Source: Mya arenaria (lineage: Eukaryota; Mollusca; Bivalvia; Myida; Myidae). From it: a DNA stretch of 64,000 nt. Of the stretch, positions 49,601 through 61,700 are shown piece by piece. Both the position numbers and the translations under genes were made by a program. The stretch lies in contig NC_069135.1 of the NCBI RefSeq assembly GCF_026914265.1, positions 5,287,001-5,351,000 of the forward strand. The letters are read 5' to 3'. Every line of letters begins with the position of its first letter. Positions within the stretch are counted from its first letter, which is position 1. The notes below the pieces were generated by a model that had not been told where the DNA came from, ran no database searches, and saw nothing but the letters and a program-made list of their open reading frames with translations.

Positions 49601-52600
49601 TATGCAATTAATACGATTTTTCTAGAAAAGGTAGTCAGAATCATACTTGAATGAACTGAAAATCAATATGCCATAATATGTACTTACTATTTCTGCAAAG
49701 CATCGAAGCGTTCATCCAACGTCTCATACTTGAATATTAACGATTCCAACTGTGTCGTAGTCGTGTCTAGTTCTCCGTTTTTCCAATCAAGCTGTCTCTA
49801 AACATTAAGTAACAATTTATCTCAGTTTTACTTTGATGTACTTCTTATTTTGTTGGAAGTCACAGCTACGAAAAATAACAACGTGTTTTAGAAATCGTGA
49901 TGAACGTGATTCTGTTTCTCTGCAGACACTTGCAACTCATGTCATGCATGACATACACTATAATACAAGTCGTGATGACGTCACTGCGGACAGAGCATTA
50001 ATACAGCCAATGGGCGCGGGCAGACCTTAATACACTCTAAGAAACAAAACCATGGCAATAAGGCGGGAGGTGGAGGCCCTAAAAGTCAACTAAGCAAACA
50101 TACATGTAACATAAACATATATGTAATTAGTGTCCCTATCCATAATGTGCTGTCTTTCTGGTTTGAATATACATCATCAGTATGGCGTTGAACATATTTT
50201 AACCCCCCTATTTGGTACCTGTGTTGAATTCACGCTCGAATGGACTTCAAATAAGACTTACTTCTAAATTCATGCAGCGTTCGCATTTTTTCTGCTCAAT
50301 TCCAAGTGTTCCCATCCATCTGTAACATAACGGAAATGCAAGAACTATACTCCTTTCTTATTTCGTTTTATAGCGCAAAGTAATTAAAGCAATAAAGTGT
50401 GATCGGAATCAAACGGTGGCATAGAGTCGAATGTGTGAATCATCTCTTAGCAACCACAAACAAACTTTTTCCCATGACTTAATGGACGGTGACCACACGA
50501 TAACATTTATCATACATGACACTCTACGCCACTTCAAATAGCACCCAGAATGCATCAAAGAGGGTGTTAATTTGCACCGCGGTAACTACTCTAAGAAGGG
50601 ACATCAAAATATGCTGACCCTAACGTTTGAAGTCATCTCCGTAACTTGTATTGTTTACGGATACATGCAAATAAAATGACTTTATATGTTGTTTTTTTCA
50701 GCATCTGGCTTAACAAATCGTTCATAAATCGTGATAGAGATCGTCCTATGATACGCAAAGGCCAATTGTTGTGAGTCAGCTCGATCGCCTGGCAAAGAAA
50801 TGAAACAGCATCGTCAAATACCCCCGATTCACTACCGCGCTATGCTTCGTGGAATATTTGTCTAGGAAACTGTCGTAATCTTAAATAATTTAAAAGGCAG
50901 TTTCATTGGCTCCGAAAGGTACCAATAATTATGCACACACTAGCGGATCCGGGGGGGGGGGGGGACCCGGCCCCCAATCCTTTTCCTAAAAAACGTCCAA
51001 GTTTACCTTTTATGTCAATATAGGAGAGAAACATAATAAACATGCTAAAATTAAACCATTTTGGGCTAGAAAAGGTTAAAATTACCTTCGGGGAGTACAC
51101 CGACATCTAAACATTTTAAATTTCGGTTCTGAGGGAGGGGCGGGTGTCAAAAAGTTGTGTCGCTTAGTTAAGTGCCATCTTACTTATTTTTTGGATCCAC
51201 CACTGGCACAGACACTTACACTAATGTTTTCCCGTAGAAATAGTATTCTGGCGAAAGCTAGAATATATTTCGATCCGCCTTATGCAACAGTCAATTGTAC
51301 ATTGTACCCCCCCCCCCCCCCTCCCCCCAGGTCCGGTGGTATACGGGGCTAGCCGGGGAAATGGGCCGTGTTTATACCTTCCAGTTGGTCCCGCTATGCC
51401 GGGTGAATGCGGTGGTTTTGTCTTCGCGCCAAAAATATCAGGGAATGGACCTTACCTAGGGTCCCTTTGGTGCGGGGGCATTTGGTGGGGATTTTATCAG
51501 CAGTTCGGGAATTTTTTTACCCGGGCTTGGCTGGACCGGAAGTCAAAGTCCCCGCTATTCATTATCACTACAAAATTTAAACAGCCAGTTAGACCACTCA
51601 CCTATGACGACAACTATCAATACTGGGTTATTGAGGAGTAATCAATTGTAACATGCGTTTTCTTTGGAAGACGAGTTGTCTATCCTGCCTCATGCATATA
51701 AATAAATTCATTAAAACGAGATTTTGTCAATCATTTTTTCCAATGTGAGTATGAATTGGCTCGGAATAAAGTACCCCGGTTGTCGACGATGGGCAAGTAT
51801 CGTTTCACTCAATTTGACAAGGTTGTGACAAAATCAAACCTTGTAACACTCAACGTACAATGTGGTCATATAAACTTAAAAATATAGTGCGTTTCATTTT
51901 TCATTTAACTTTGTTTTAAAAATGTGTGATGTTTAATCATTTGAGGATACAAATATGTTTACCTGAACGCATATTGAAGGGGTCGAAAAAAATAACAGAA
52001 CACGTGGAAGGCGGTTCTGACTATCGAACATCCCCATTTTCTCACTTGCAACATCGGTCTTCTGACAAGATCCATCCAACCCACCTTTTCATTCACACTG
52101 AAAATGTGGAAAGTATTCTAAAAACTGAGATAATAACCAGTTAAGATGTAGATAACTTCTGATATGTTGAGATATCCGATATTTTTTTCTGAACAGTCCA
52201 ATTTAGCTCTTTTCAGTCGAAAAAAACAAACATAATGTAACCCGGTGCTAATTTGCCGTTTTTACTATTTCCTTGATATAATATTATGTTGTAAAATTAG
52301 CGTTTTCACGCACGGAGATTTTCGTGAGATGTTCTCACTTCAAACATTACTGTTGGGTCATCTTGCAGTGCTCCAGCCAGGATTTGAAAAGGGCAGGGTG
52401 GAGTTTTGAAAAGGACAAGCTACATGAGTCATGTAGGGGTGATTGGGGGTGGTTGTGGGAGGAGTCCACCCCTGTCAGAAGGTGTTTTTTTTGGGGGAGG
52501 GGAGGTCTCGCCCTAGAATTTGTTTTGTTTTTATACTCAATTTAAATCATTTTCCATGATTTTCAGACTTGAACAAAATGGGTTTTTTTCTCAAAATTTA

Positions 52601-54956
52601 GAAGGGTGTGTTTTAATATCAAAATTAAAATTTGTCTTATTGTCTGTGGTATAGTGTGATTGTACTTGACTGGAGTCTTCTTTAGTGCAATGTCACATAT
52701 TTCTCCTAAAAATCATGTAAAATGAAGAAAAAAACAAAGACAGTTAAACATTTGAAGCAATCAAATAAATAAATACACAAAAAACAAATATGGAAGGGAC
52801 GAATCTTAATTTGGTACGTTCAGGATTGGGTACGAATGTAACATTCAGCCTGGCTGTTATTTAATTGTCTTTGGTAAAATAATGTTTAATATGCTGATGT
52901 TTTAGAATAAAATGACAATTAAAATCACTGCCCTTTCTTAAAAAGTCACTGATAAAACATATAACATTGATAAAATAACTCCGAAATTCGGTCTGACAAA
53001 ATGGCGGTTTCGGCGAATTTTGACAAGATCGTGGATATGATAGGTAAACACTTCATAAAGCATCAACATATTTTTGTGGGTTACAAAGAAATTTTCATCA
53101 TCAATATTTTACAAATAAACTTTCAAAACATTTACTGAATAAGTGATGTATATGATTGTGTTAGCGCCACTTTTCCTGTGTTTATAAATCGGCAGTGACC
53201 GTCTGCTTCAAATCAACACTGTTTAAAATGGCGAGTCTCGTCTGTACAATACAATAAACAATTATTTAAAAACATTTAATTGTGCTTGACAACATTTTTC
53301 ACCATCCCCTCACATTTTCTATCGCATTTTACGAACTTTCATCATTGAATAAACGAGTTCTCAATGTATATTCTGATTGGCTGGTATTCAATAGCTCCGC
53401 CTCCTGCCGATGTTCCCTATTTGGCTTTTCCTAATTATCGGATTAAAAGATGACCGGTTATGAAAACACAGGTCGTCTGCTCACTACACAAATACACAAT
53501 TAGCTGTCATATGACTTGGACAAGGCACATGGGAAGATGAAAGGGCAGTACGGCATATTTTAAGCAGTCGGCAATGGGGCAGCATGGTGACACCTAGCGA
53601 TAACACTATTATCATAAATATTACGTAATTTGTCTCAATTATGACAGCGGCTGCCGTTTTTAATAATGATTTCAATAGTAAATAGGGCACTAACGAGATA
53701 ATTGGCGCTAATAGAGCATTTGTGAAAAGGGCACTACTCAAAAAAGGGGCAGGGCGGAAAGAAAAGGGGCACGGGCGCTGCGCCATTGAAAAACGGGCTA
53801 GCTGGAGCACTGTCTTGTATTGTACTTTTTAAAGTTAGGAGTTTTAGCATTATGCTATTTGGTATGTATTGGCCCTTTATTGTTTAATTCTGCATTTGGT
53901 GCAATGAGTTGTATTGGATGCTTTGGTTGTATTTTCGGAGCAATTCATGTATTTTCGTGGTTCTGGTTAAATACTAGTTCAAGATAGCAGTGATGTGTCT
54001 GTCTTGTCTTTGTTGCACATTTTGCACATGTTAATAATCTGTTGATTTACAGCTTAACAGTACACTGACACCACGGTTATGGGATGAGATTGGAGACGTT
54101 CCGAGAGATTTATAGGACATTTGGTTCCACATACCTGTAAGTTTTCATTGTGTTTATGTTAGGTCATATCATACTGTTTTAGCATTATACCTTGTTACGG
54201 CCACTAGACGTATTACAACTTCAGTATTATTTGTGTACAAGATATAATGAAGTAACATGTTTATTAGTAAAAGTATAAACATGCAATGTATAATTATAAC
54301 TATTATAACTATGTATTAATTGTTATTCCATTGTCTATTTTCAGTATGTTCAGTTAAATTATAGAACAACACGTCGTGATTGTTATACCAGTATCATGGA
54401 ATACAAATGTGATGAAAGGAACTTGTAGTTGATGTTTTATTCACTTAATCCTTAATCCACCTGGACATTATTTATACCCGAACCCTACGCGTCGACGCTT
54501 AACTTTCTGATTACCGGAAATGTCGGCCTGTTACAATAATAAGCTGGAATGTTATAACATGCCCACGTTCTGTTTACAAACAATCGTCAAATTTTGTTGA
54601 TATGTTATATAGTAGTTCTCTGATGTTTTAACACAAACAAAATTCTCACTGTCCGAGATCTACTCCTAAACTGCTATTAACTAGCATATAAAATATAAAG
54701 TAATTTATTATTATGATTCAAATAATGACGGTGACGACGATGTTATTGTTGATGCTGCTGCTGCCGATAATTTGTAGTTAGTAATAGAAGTGGTATTAGT
54801 AGCAGTAGCAATAGCAGCAGCAACAGCAGCAATATCAGCAGCAGCAGCATCAGCAATAGTAGTAGTAGTAGTAGTAGTGGTAGTGGTAGTGGTAGTGGTA
54901 GTGGTAGTAGTAGTAGTAATTGTATACCTAAACACACCGGAAGTCCTACTGTCCAT
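46640..54956 (-). CDS. Gene D: basic leader, CxxC, coiled coil, Mieap-like C-terminus (paralog of B)
   Basis: Eight coding exons, in transcript order 54956-54928, 52097-51963, 50318-50261, 49797-49688, 48896-48689, 48482-48390, 47733-47674 and 46996-46640, total 1050 bp and give 349 residues. Phases 2,2,0,2,0,0,0 match gene B. Exon 1 encodes MDSRTSGVF. Exon 2 has the same 135-bp length as in B and continues with a basic, aromatic leader (MDLVRRPMLQVRKWG...). A CxxC (C67, C70; KKCERCMNLE) follows, then a coiled-coil exon, a core with LNDPFANTKLANEFD, and a final exon with YCWLMTV, VAWPSVEL and KGEVIVV. The final exon resembles the Mieap/SPATA18 C-terminal domain. The gene stands head to head with the HSPA12-like gene. 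Intron 1 holds a DNA transposon and a triplet microsatellite ending 8 bp from the donor. Confidence 0.76.
48110..48214. mobile_element. 105-bp MITE with a 10-bp flanking direct repeat
   Basis: The ends TCAGGGGGCAGAAACAAATT and, reverse-complemented from the right, ACAGAGGCCAGAAACAAATT form an inverted repeat. Both sides are flanked by GGCACGAACC (48100-48109 and 48215-48224), a probable target-site duplication. The short middle is (AT)-rich. It lies in intron 6 of gene D; gene B has no such insertion there. Confidence 0.7.
49930..50040. repeat. Dispersed repeat with GGGCGCGGGCAGACCTT end
   Basis: The stretch ending TACAGCCAATGGGCGCGGGC AGACCTT recurs inverted at about 59950-59985 and in diverged form at about 19085-19140 in the equivalent intron of gene B. 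The inverted copy adjoins a tRNA-derived SINE, so this may be the tail part of that SINE family. Confidence 0.45.
50938..51208. mobile_element. Small MITE-like unit with G-run
   Basis: Ends CACTAGCGGATCCGGGGG (left) and TTGGATCCACCACTGG (right) are inverted relatives about 270 bp apart. A run of 15 or so G lies just inside the left end. It sits in intron 2 of gene D and is non-coding. Confidence 0.4.
51300..51641 (+). other. GC-rich island with a poly-C tract and a short open frame
   Basis: After a C run (51307-51328, ending CCCCCCAG) the base composition rises sharply against its AT-rich surroundings, and a frame stays open to 51641 (end ...DDNYQYWVIEE). No domain is recognised. It lies antisense inside intron 2 of gene D. 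It may be a captured fragment, an exon of an unknown gene or chance; it is not called as a gene. Confidence 0.3.
52366..53812. mobile_element. hAT-like non-autonomous DNA transposon (CAGTGCTCCAGC ends)
   Basis: The left end is CAGTGCTCCAGCCAGG and the right end reverse-complements to CAGTGCTCCAGCTAGC. TCTTG immediately precedes the left end and follows the right end, a probable (partial) target duplication. CAGTG-type ends suggest the hAT superfamily, although hAT duplications are normally 8 bp. The 1.45 kb interior has no transposase. A 108-residue minus-strand open frame at its right end is a by-product of the GC-rich terminus. It lies in intron 1 of gene D. An older relative lies at about 30655-31020. 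Confidence 0.7.
54780..54919. repeat. Triplet microsatellite beside the first donor of gene D
   Basis: On the plus strand GCA-rich triplets pass into (GTA)n and (GTG GTA)n. The run stops at 54919, 8 bp from the exon 1 donor of gene D at 54928. On the minus strand it reads (TAC/CAC)n and (TGC)n. Open frames of poly-Val, poly-Thr and poly-Leu are artefacts. Confidence 0.95.
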
Positions 54957-54987
54957 TTCCGATAATGTTCCTACCTTGCCCACGTTC

Positions 54988-55776
54988 CTGTAGAAAGAAA
55001 TATCCAAACAATTACACAAACCTACTTCCTGGTTTAAAACTGATTTATGTCATTAATATTATTAATATTATTTAAAAGATAAGATATAATGGATAAATGA
55101 TAATAAAAATGATTATGCACTATGAATTTATAAGCCTATATTGAAGAATATACCATTTGCAATTACAATCACGACACTTATGTTGGTTTTCCCATCTTGT
55201 TTCGATTTCTAAAAATATCCCACGGTTATCAAAGTATCACATGATAGAAAAGTTTAATGAAATAATCATGATACTTTAATAATAATATTTAATATGAACA
55301 CAATGAACTTCTTGTCTGGTTTACATAAAATGAAGCAAAACAAATACGATTGTTTATAAGGCAAACTTCTAAATTATTTACATGTTGAATTACGAAATAT
55401 TCGTCGTATTATTAGTGTGTTTCACAAGCAAGGCTAATGGTGAAAACAAGTTCCACGGTCATTTATAAATATAACTTAATCTAACGTCTGAAATGTCGTT
55501 ACAGTATATTGTAAAACATCACGAATTACTGGATTCTAACATACATTGCGAGTGTGATTAATTTTCAAAAAATAACTTTCGTTTTCTAATTATAGTAACG
55601 TGGGTTTTTCCAATGAAATAACATGACTATAGCTGTTTTGCGTTTGTTTCAAACTGAAGTTATTTGTGCTTACTTAACTTTTGTTGAAGAAAAATAATTA
55701 ATGTAATGAACACTCTTGCTACGATGGGTAAACATAACTGATCTTAAACGTGTTTAAATCTACATTCTATTTCACT
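54988..55776. promoter_or_regulatory. Divergent region between gene D and the HSPA12-like gene
   Basis: About 790 bp separates the acceptor edge of gene D's first visible exon (54987, minus) from the HSPA12-like start codon (55777, plus). It is AT-rich and has no other gene. No TATA box or heat-shock element could be identified with confidence. The arrangement suggests a shared or overlapping promoter, but an acceptor in front of gene D's exon means its true transcription start lies further right, perhaps inside HSPA12-like intron 1. Confidence 0.4.
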
Positions 55777-58700
55777 ATGGCCGTCAGTGTCAGCAAAACT
55801 AGAACAGATTCATTCGAGTCTTCGCTGTCTTTAAACACGGTAAGTACCTTTACTAATTTTTCGTTATTATATGCAGTTTTTTTTGCATTCTCTTCGAGTT
55901 TTTCATCTATTTTTGTATGTAACTCTAACGCCCAGTTTTGACACTTATAATAATGGGCATTATAGTGTCAATGGAATGCTGTACATGTATAACAATTATA
56001 AAAGTATGTGTTTATAATGATTAAGATTTAAATAACAAACAAAAAAAACAAAACAATAATGGTGTCTATGTACGTGTATTCTTCTGATTGTTGTTAACAA
56101 TGAAAGGAAGTAACACTGCTGTTGGAATGGATAATTGTTACGTGGAAATAACAAGAGACATTACTTGGGATCCCACAGGAAAGAAAATATGACATGACTT
56201 ATCTGCCCTACATAGCTTGTTCAAAGAGATAAGCTGTCGGGACATTAGATGACATACATACATACTATTCGTTTCTTTATTGATGATAATGAACAATGAG
56301 CGTATTAACTACATAATATAGCAACAAAGCCAGTCTATATATTTTAAACAATGATCAAATGATGTAATTATCTATCCCTGGATCAAACTTTTATGGTCTG
56401 TTCATCACGTAATTGGACAAAATACAGAACAGATACACACGCAAGCACCCACGCACGTACCCACAGAACCACGCACGCACGCACGCACGCACAAACGCAC
56501 CCCCCACCACACACACACACACGATCAATAATAACATACAAAATTACATGACATGCGATTTAACTGATTTTTGTAGTCGATGTATAGCTTTTTAAGCTAT
56601 AAAAATTTGAATCATTAGATTATGTAACTCAGAAACTGTATAAATTGCGAAAAGCTGTAGAATGCAACATGCAATGAGCTATAATTATCCATACCCACAG
56701 TCCGTTCTGTATGAATATGTCGAAACCTATTTTCAATCAAAAGTATACAACATCTTTATCATACAAGTACAATATTTTCACATACATGTACTAGCAAAGA
56801 AAAACAAATAGTACTATAGTATCTATACGTAAACAATGACTGACATAAGAGTGATCTCAACACCTTTAAAGGCAATAATAGAACTAGCCCAGTTAGACAC
56901 TCTTAGTTTTTACGTACATACGGCTTCTTGACGTTCTTTTCATTTAGATATCATTGAATAAACACGAGGACGTATGTGTGGACCATAGCAATAGAGTTAC
57001 CAACCAGATGAACCGAATTTGATCCCATTGTTAATTTAATGAATCGAAATAAACAAAGTGGCAAAACATCCAATTAAGCAGAATGTTCCAATCTCAAGTA
57101 CTTACGACACAAACTATGTTAACACATGTATACATTTAATATTGATGTGCTTTTTCTGATCATTTGAGCTTTGGGGAATTTGGAGTGGCCCTATACGGCA
57201 GATGGCCCTATAAAGCAGGTGGCCCCTCAACCGGGTTTGACTGTACAAGGCAACGCCAAAACTTTAGGACTAAAGTTAATAGCACTAAGATTTATAACAA
57301 GTGTATTTCTTATTATTTTTAAATAACAAAAGGAATCCCGTTTTGTTTTTAAAGAAGATTCTTATGATATGATGACAAGAACGAAACAGAGAGTTGGCTT
57401 CAGACGTCACCAGGGTCGGGGTTATGATTTGGCCTTAAAGAAGAGCACTTTGGGAGCACATCTAGGAAAATACGCCCATATCCGTACAAAACATAGTTTT
57501 AATGGGTGTATTCGGACTCGAGGTTGTTGCAATGAAAACATTTAGTCATTGAAATCTGAAAAAGTTTTTTCAATGGCATTCTTTTCGTATTATAACTCAG
57601 ACATCAACATAAAAAAGTATTTATTTTTGTTTGAGGGTGCGCGCGCCGGGTTCAACTTCAATTTTTTATCCGATAGTGATCACTGCAATCATGTTTCCAT
57701 GGTGACTGCTCTGGCAAGTTTAGAAGTAACACTTACATTCACAACTGCTGAAAGATAAATTTAAACTAATAATAAGTGCAGCATAAGTAGCACACGACCT
57801 GCCCAATAATGTTTTTATTTTTATTCGATTCAGACTATAGTAATTTTCTTAAAGTTTAACTTACCGACGATTCGATAGCTTTATCCTTAGACTCTCATTT
57901 TCTACAGGTTGGCTCCACTCCAAGACTTGTCATAGCGATCGACTTCGGTACCTTTGCAAGCGGATACGCCCTTCAGTGGAGGAGCGACTTTGATAATGAC
58001 AGACTGAGAATACACACGAATACAAGATGGAATAATGGTGGATTTTGTACATACAAGACTCCCACAGCGCTGCTCTTAAGGGTAAGATGACAACGTTTTA
58101 AGGCAATGTTCTAGTGATTACCAGGCTTAAACAATGGTCGGATATTCTAACCCCTTTCCAATGTGATGGATTTTTTTAAGTCGTACATATTTACTAATTT
58201 AAAGTTTGTCTTCCAGTGTTATTTTCCAGTTCAATGATTTGAGAAGTCAAATGACACAAAAACAGATTCGAATATGTGTTCCTAAATTTCTTGTAAAGGC
58301 CTACAGGTTGTCGTTTCAGTAAATATCTAAGTCGATATCAGTAACGACTGAAATCCTTTACTGAAACGACCTCTGATACTGATATCAGATAATACATAGC
58401 TCGAGATGTTCGAACTTCCGGATTTACGTGAAAAGGGATAATACTCTCTTATTATTGGCCTTTGAAATATTTTCCTATCATGTTTTAGTTGAACAGTGGT
58501 GAAAAAAGAATACATGCCAGTAATATCCTAGTCATTTGTTTTTTTTATTGCTTTTAGTGTTTGTTAACAATGATTTGTCATGAACTGGCAATACCAAAAA
58601 GACATACTATCCCTACTCTTAAAGTGACACTCTTATTCAAAGTCAATACATACACATGTATAACAAACATGAATCTAAACTAATAAATCTCTAACTACTT

Positions 58701-61700
58701 ACCAAGAAATGTATTTATCGAAATTATTTTTTTACTTATAACAAGATTGTAACCGTGTATTTAACAGCAGAAAGCGCAGAACTATTAAATGATTGGTGAT
58801 TGCTTAAATATTTAGTGTGGTCTACTATAGTATGATAAGGTAGAAATACCGTGTTTTATGCTCATTTCTTTCAAATTAAACTCGGTATCCTTCATAAGAA
58901 CCATTTGTAATGACATGTATTCATTCTTTTGAAATATTGAAACAACATTATTAATTGTGGTAAAAATTATTTGGCAGTAAGAATAAATCTTTAAGCTTTG
59001 CATTTTCTTGTTCCCTTTACCTACTTGCCTCGTTGTTTAAACACGTATAAACTACATGTGCTTTTCACATTAGTTTAATTTAATTTATGTTTATATCCAA
59101 TCGTAAACTCCTATTGCAGCCCGATGGGGGAGTCGAAGAATTCGGTTACAAGGCAGAAACTCGATACTATGAACTGGAAGACGAAGGGCACAACCCGGAT
59201 GACTGGTCCTTCTTCAGAAACTTCAAAATGGTCCTCTACCGGGCAGATGTAAGGCACATGAACAAATCATGTTATCAATTGATTTAATATGTCAGTGAGT
59301 TGTAAATCATTAAACTAACTTGTTCTTAAAAAGGTAGTCACTTATCGTATAACACTTAAATATGCATATTCACTCAAATATTTAATGATACTGTACACGA
59401 GTTTTTGGTCAAATTCGCAAGAAATTGTTAATAGTGATCTTCTTTTTTCAGTTTTACCTGTTTTTCCGTACGTGCTTGTACTAGGGAAAGTTTATTAAAT
59501 GGAACGATGGGGCAACGGCGGTGCTCCGCCACTTAGTAAAAATAAAAGTCAAACTTAAAACTAATCCCTATACACATGCATATAACGCGATTCAAAACAT
59601 GTGACCAATAATTTGCTTAAACTACCCTTATGGCTTCTCTCCACTAAAGCTATGTTTTGTTATGTCTTACAGGGTAACATAGACTCTGAAACGTTCGTTG
59701 AGGGAGCAGGGGGGAAGCATATGAAGGCCATCAATGTATTTGGCAAGTGCATTGAGTATATGAAGGATCATGCGATATCCCACCTGGCAGAAAATGGCCT
59801 CCCGTACCCGGAAATGGAGACCAAGTGGGTCCTTACGGTGCCTGCTATCTGGGCTGATCCTGCAAAGTCCCTCATGAGGAAAGCTGCTGAATTGGTTCGT
59901 ATGTGTTTCACTGACTGTTCCAAGACAGTGTTTGTTTATTTGAGTTTATCAAGGTCTGCCCGCGCCCATTGGCTGCATTATGGCTTGAATTGTGTTTTAA
60001 TGCCATAAGTGACATGAGATAGAAGTGACAGCAATTCGCAGTCAAATCCAGACATTGGAAGACTTGAAGAAACAGAGTGAGATACAAGAAATCCGGGTCC
60101 TAGCTCTTTGCGAAGAGACCTCTTGGTTCTTGAACGTGCTCGGTGTAAAGCACCGATACACGGGATGCAACTTTCCTGGGTAGAACCAGTACTGAGTACA
60201 CCACTTTCCCAAGCACTACCCTTTAAATGCCAAGCGCCAGGCAAGGGAGCTACTTGAACCAGCTTTTAACGTCTTTCGGTATGACGCGGCCCGGGATCGA
60301 ACCCACGACCTCCCGCTCCGTAGGCGGACGCTTAACCACAAGGCCACGGAGACAGTAACCAACACATTTGCTTATATAAATATTTGGAGGCATGCATGCA
60401 TGACGTGCCTGTGTCAACACGTACGTTGTGTGTCTTTCGTTCAGGATTTGGTGGGCTTTGACATTGTGCTTGTTGAACAGGTACATCAATGTTTGGCTAC
60501 TGGGTTTGTCCCTGTTTTTTTTCGATTAATTATCGGATATCGTTGTCATGGCAACCTCAATCATTTTGCCTTTGAACAATATTAGGATTAGAACTACAGG
60601 GACAAGTGTTGAAGTTTAAAACATAAATGTAAACTCTTTTAAAAGCCACAAGGTGAAGAGCCTAACGACATTGAGCAGGAGACACACGCGTACAAACACC
60701 GCAAAAGGCGACATACATTTACCAATGAATAATGATGATGTGATAGCCGCCTTGAAAAAGTCAATGGAACACAAGTTCACTGTCAAAAGTTGGCGTTATT
60801 TCCCTTGTGTCATTAATTAGCAACTAGAGGCATGACATCCTACATTTGTTCTTGCCTAGTTCGTATGGCTACAAGATTATTAATTGTTTGACGAACTTTT
60901 CCATTATTACAGGCAGGGATACGAGGTGAGAATTTAAGTATCGCTCTTGAACCGGAGTGTGCAGCGATATACTGTAGTCAAATCCCCGCCAATCAGCTGG
61001 AGATAGAAGGGGATGGCGGCCGTTTGAGGCATGTTGCTGCGCCCGAGTCTGTTGTTATGGTGATAGACATGGGAGGTAATTATATTTGTATAAGTTTGAA
61101 TGAGACATTAAACAAACTCATGGAAGGTGTTTTCCTGATGTATGTCCAATGCTTACAAAAGTCACGTAAATGTAAATAATTGTTTTTTAACTCTTGTAGG
61201 AGTTTTCTTACGTAAATCATTTCAAAAACATTCATGTTTAACCTTAAAACTGAAACAACAGGACATGGACACCACTTACATGTATGCTATCCACAATAAT
61301 ATCACTAATTCTACAGGCGGAACAGTTGACATCACGACCGTCAGGATTAATAAGGACGGTACAATGGACCACGTCCAGATCACAGGAGGAGGCCCCTGGG
61401 GAGGGACAAGGGTGGATGACAAGTTCTTTACGCTGTTGAGGGATCTGATTGGCCAGAAAGTGATGGAGGAATTCTGCACCAAACATCCAAATGACGAATA
61501 TGATTTGAGAATGGATTTTGAAGCCCGGAAACGTGAGGTTAGTAACAATAAAATATATGAAGTTCCCTGGCTTAGTTTGATTGAGACCAGTAAAACAACA
61601 TAATAATGTCATTTTGCAATACATTTGTCATTTCAAGTTTTTATAAGGGAATATGTATTTATGATAAAAATGGCATCCCGATCCCCCCCAAAAAATAAAT

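Noticed and set aside
53484-53810. A 108-residue minus-strand membrane protein
   Set aside because: It lies wholly within the right terminus of the 52366-53812 transposon and has no recognisable domain.
54711-55019. Poly-Thr/poly-Leu proteins near 54.8 kb
   Set aside because: They are translations of the triplet microsatellite.
60285-60358. A functional tRNA gene
   Set aside because: The boxes are tRNA-like, but the cloverleaf does not close and a SINE body follows.
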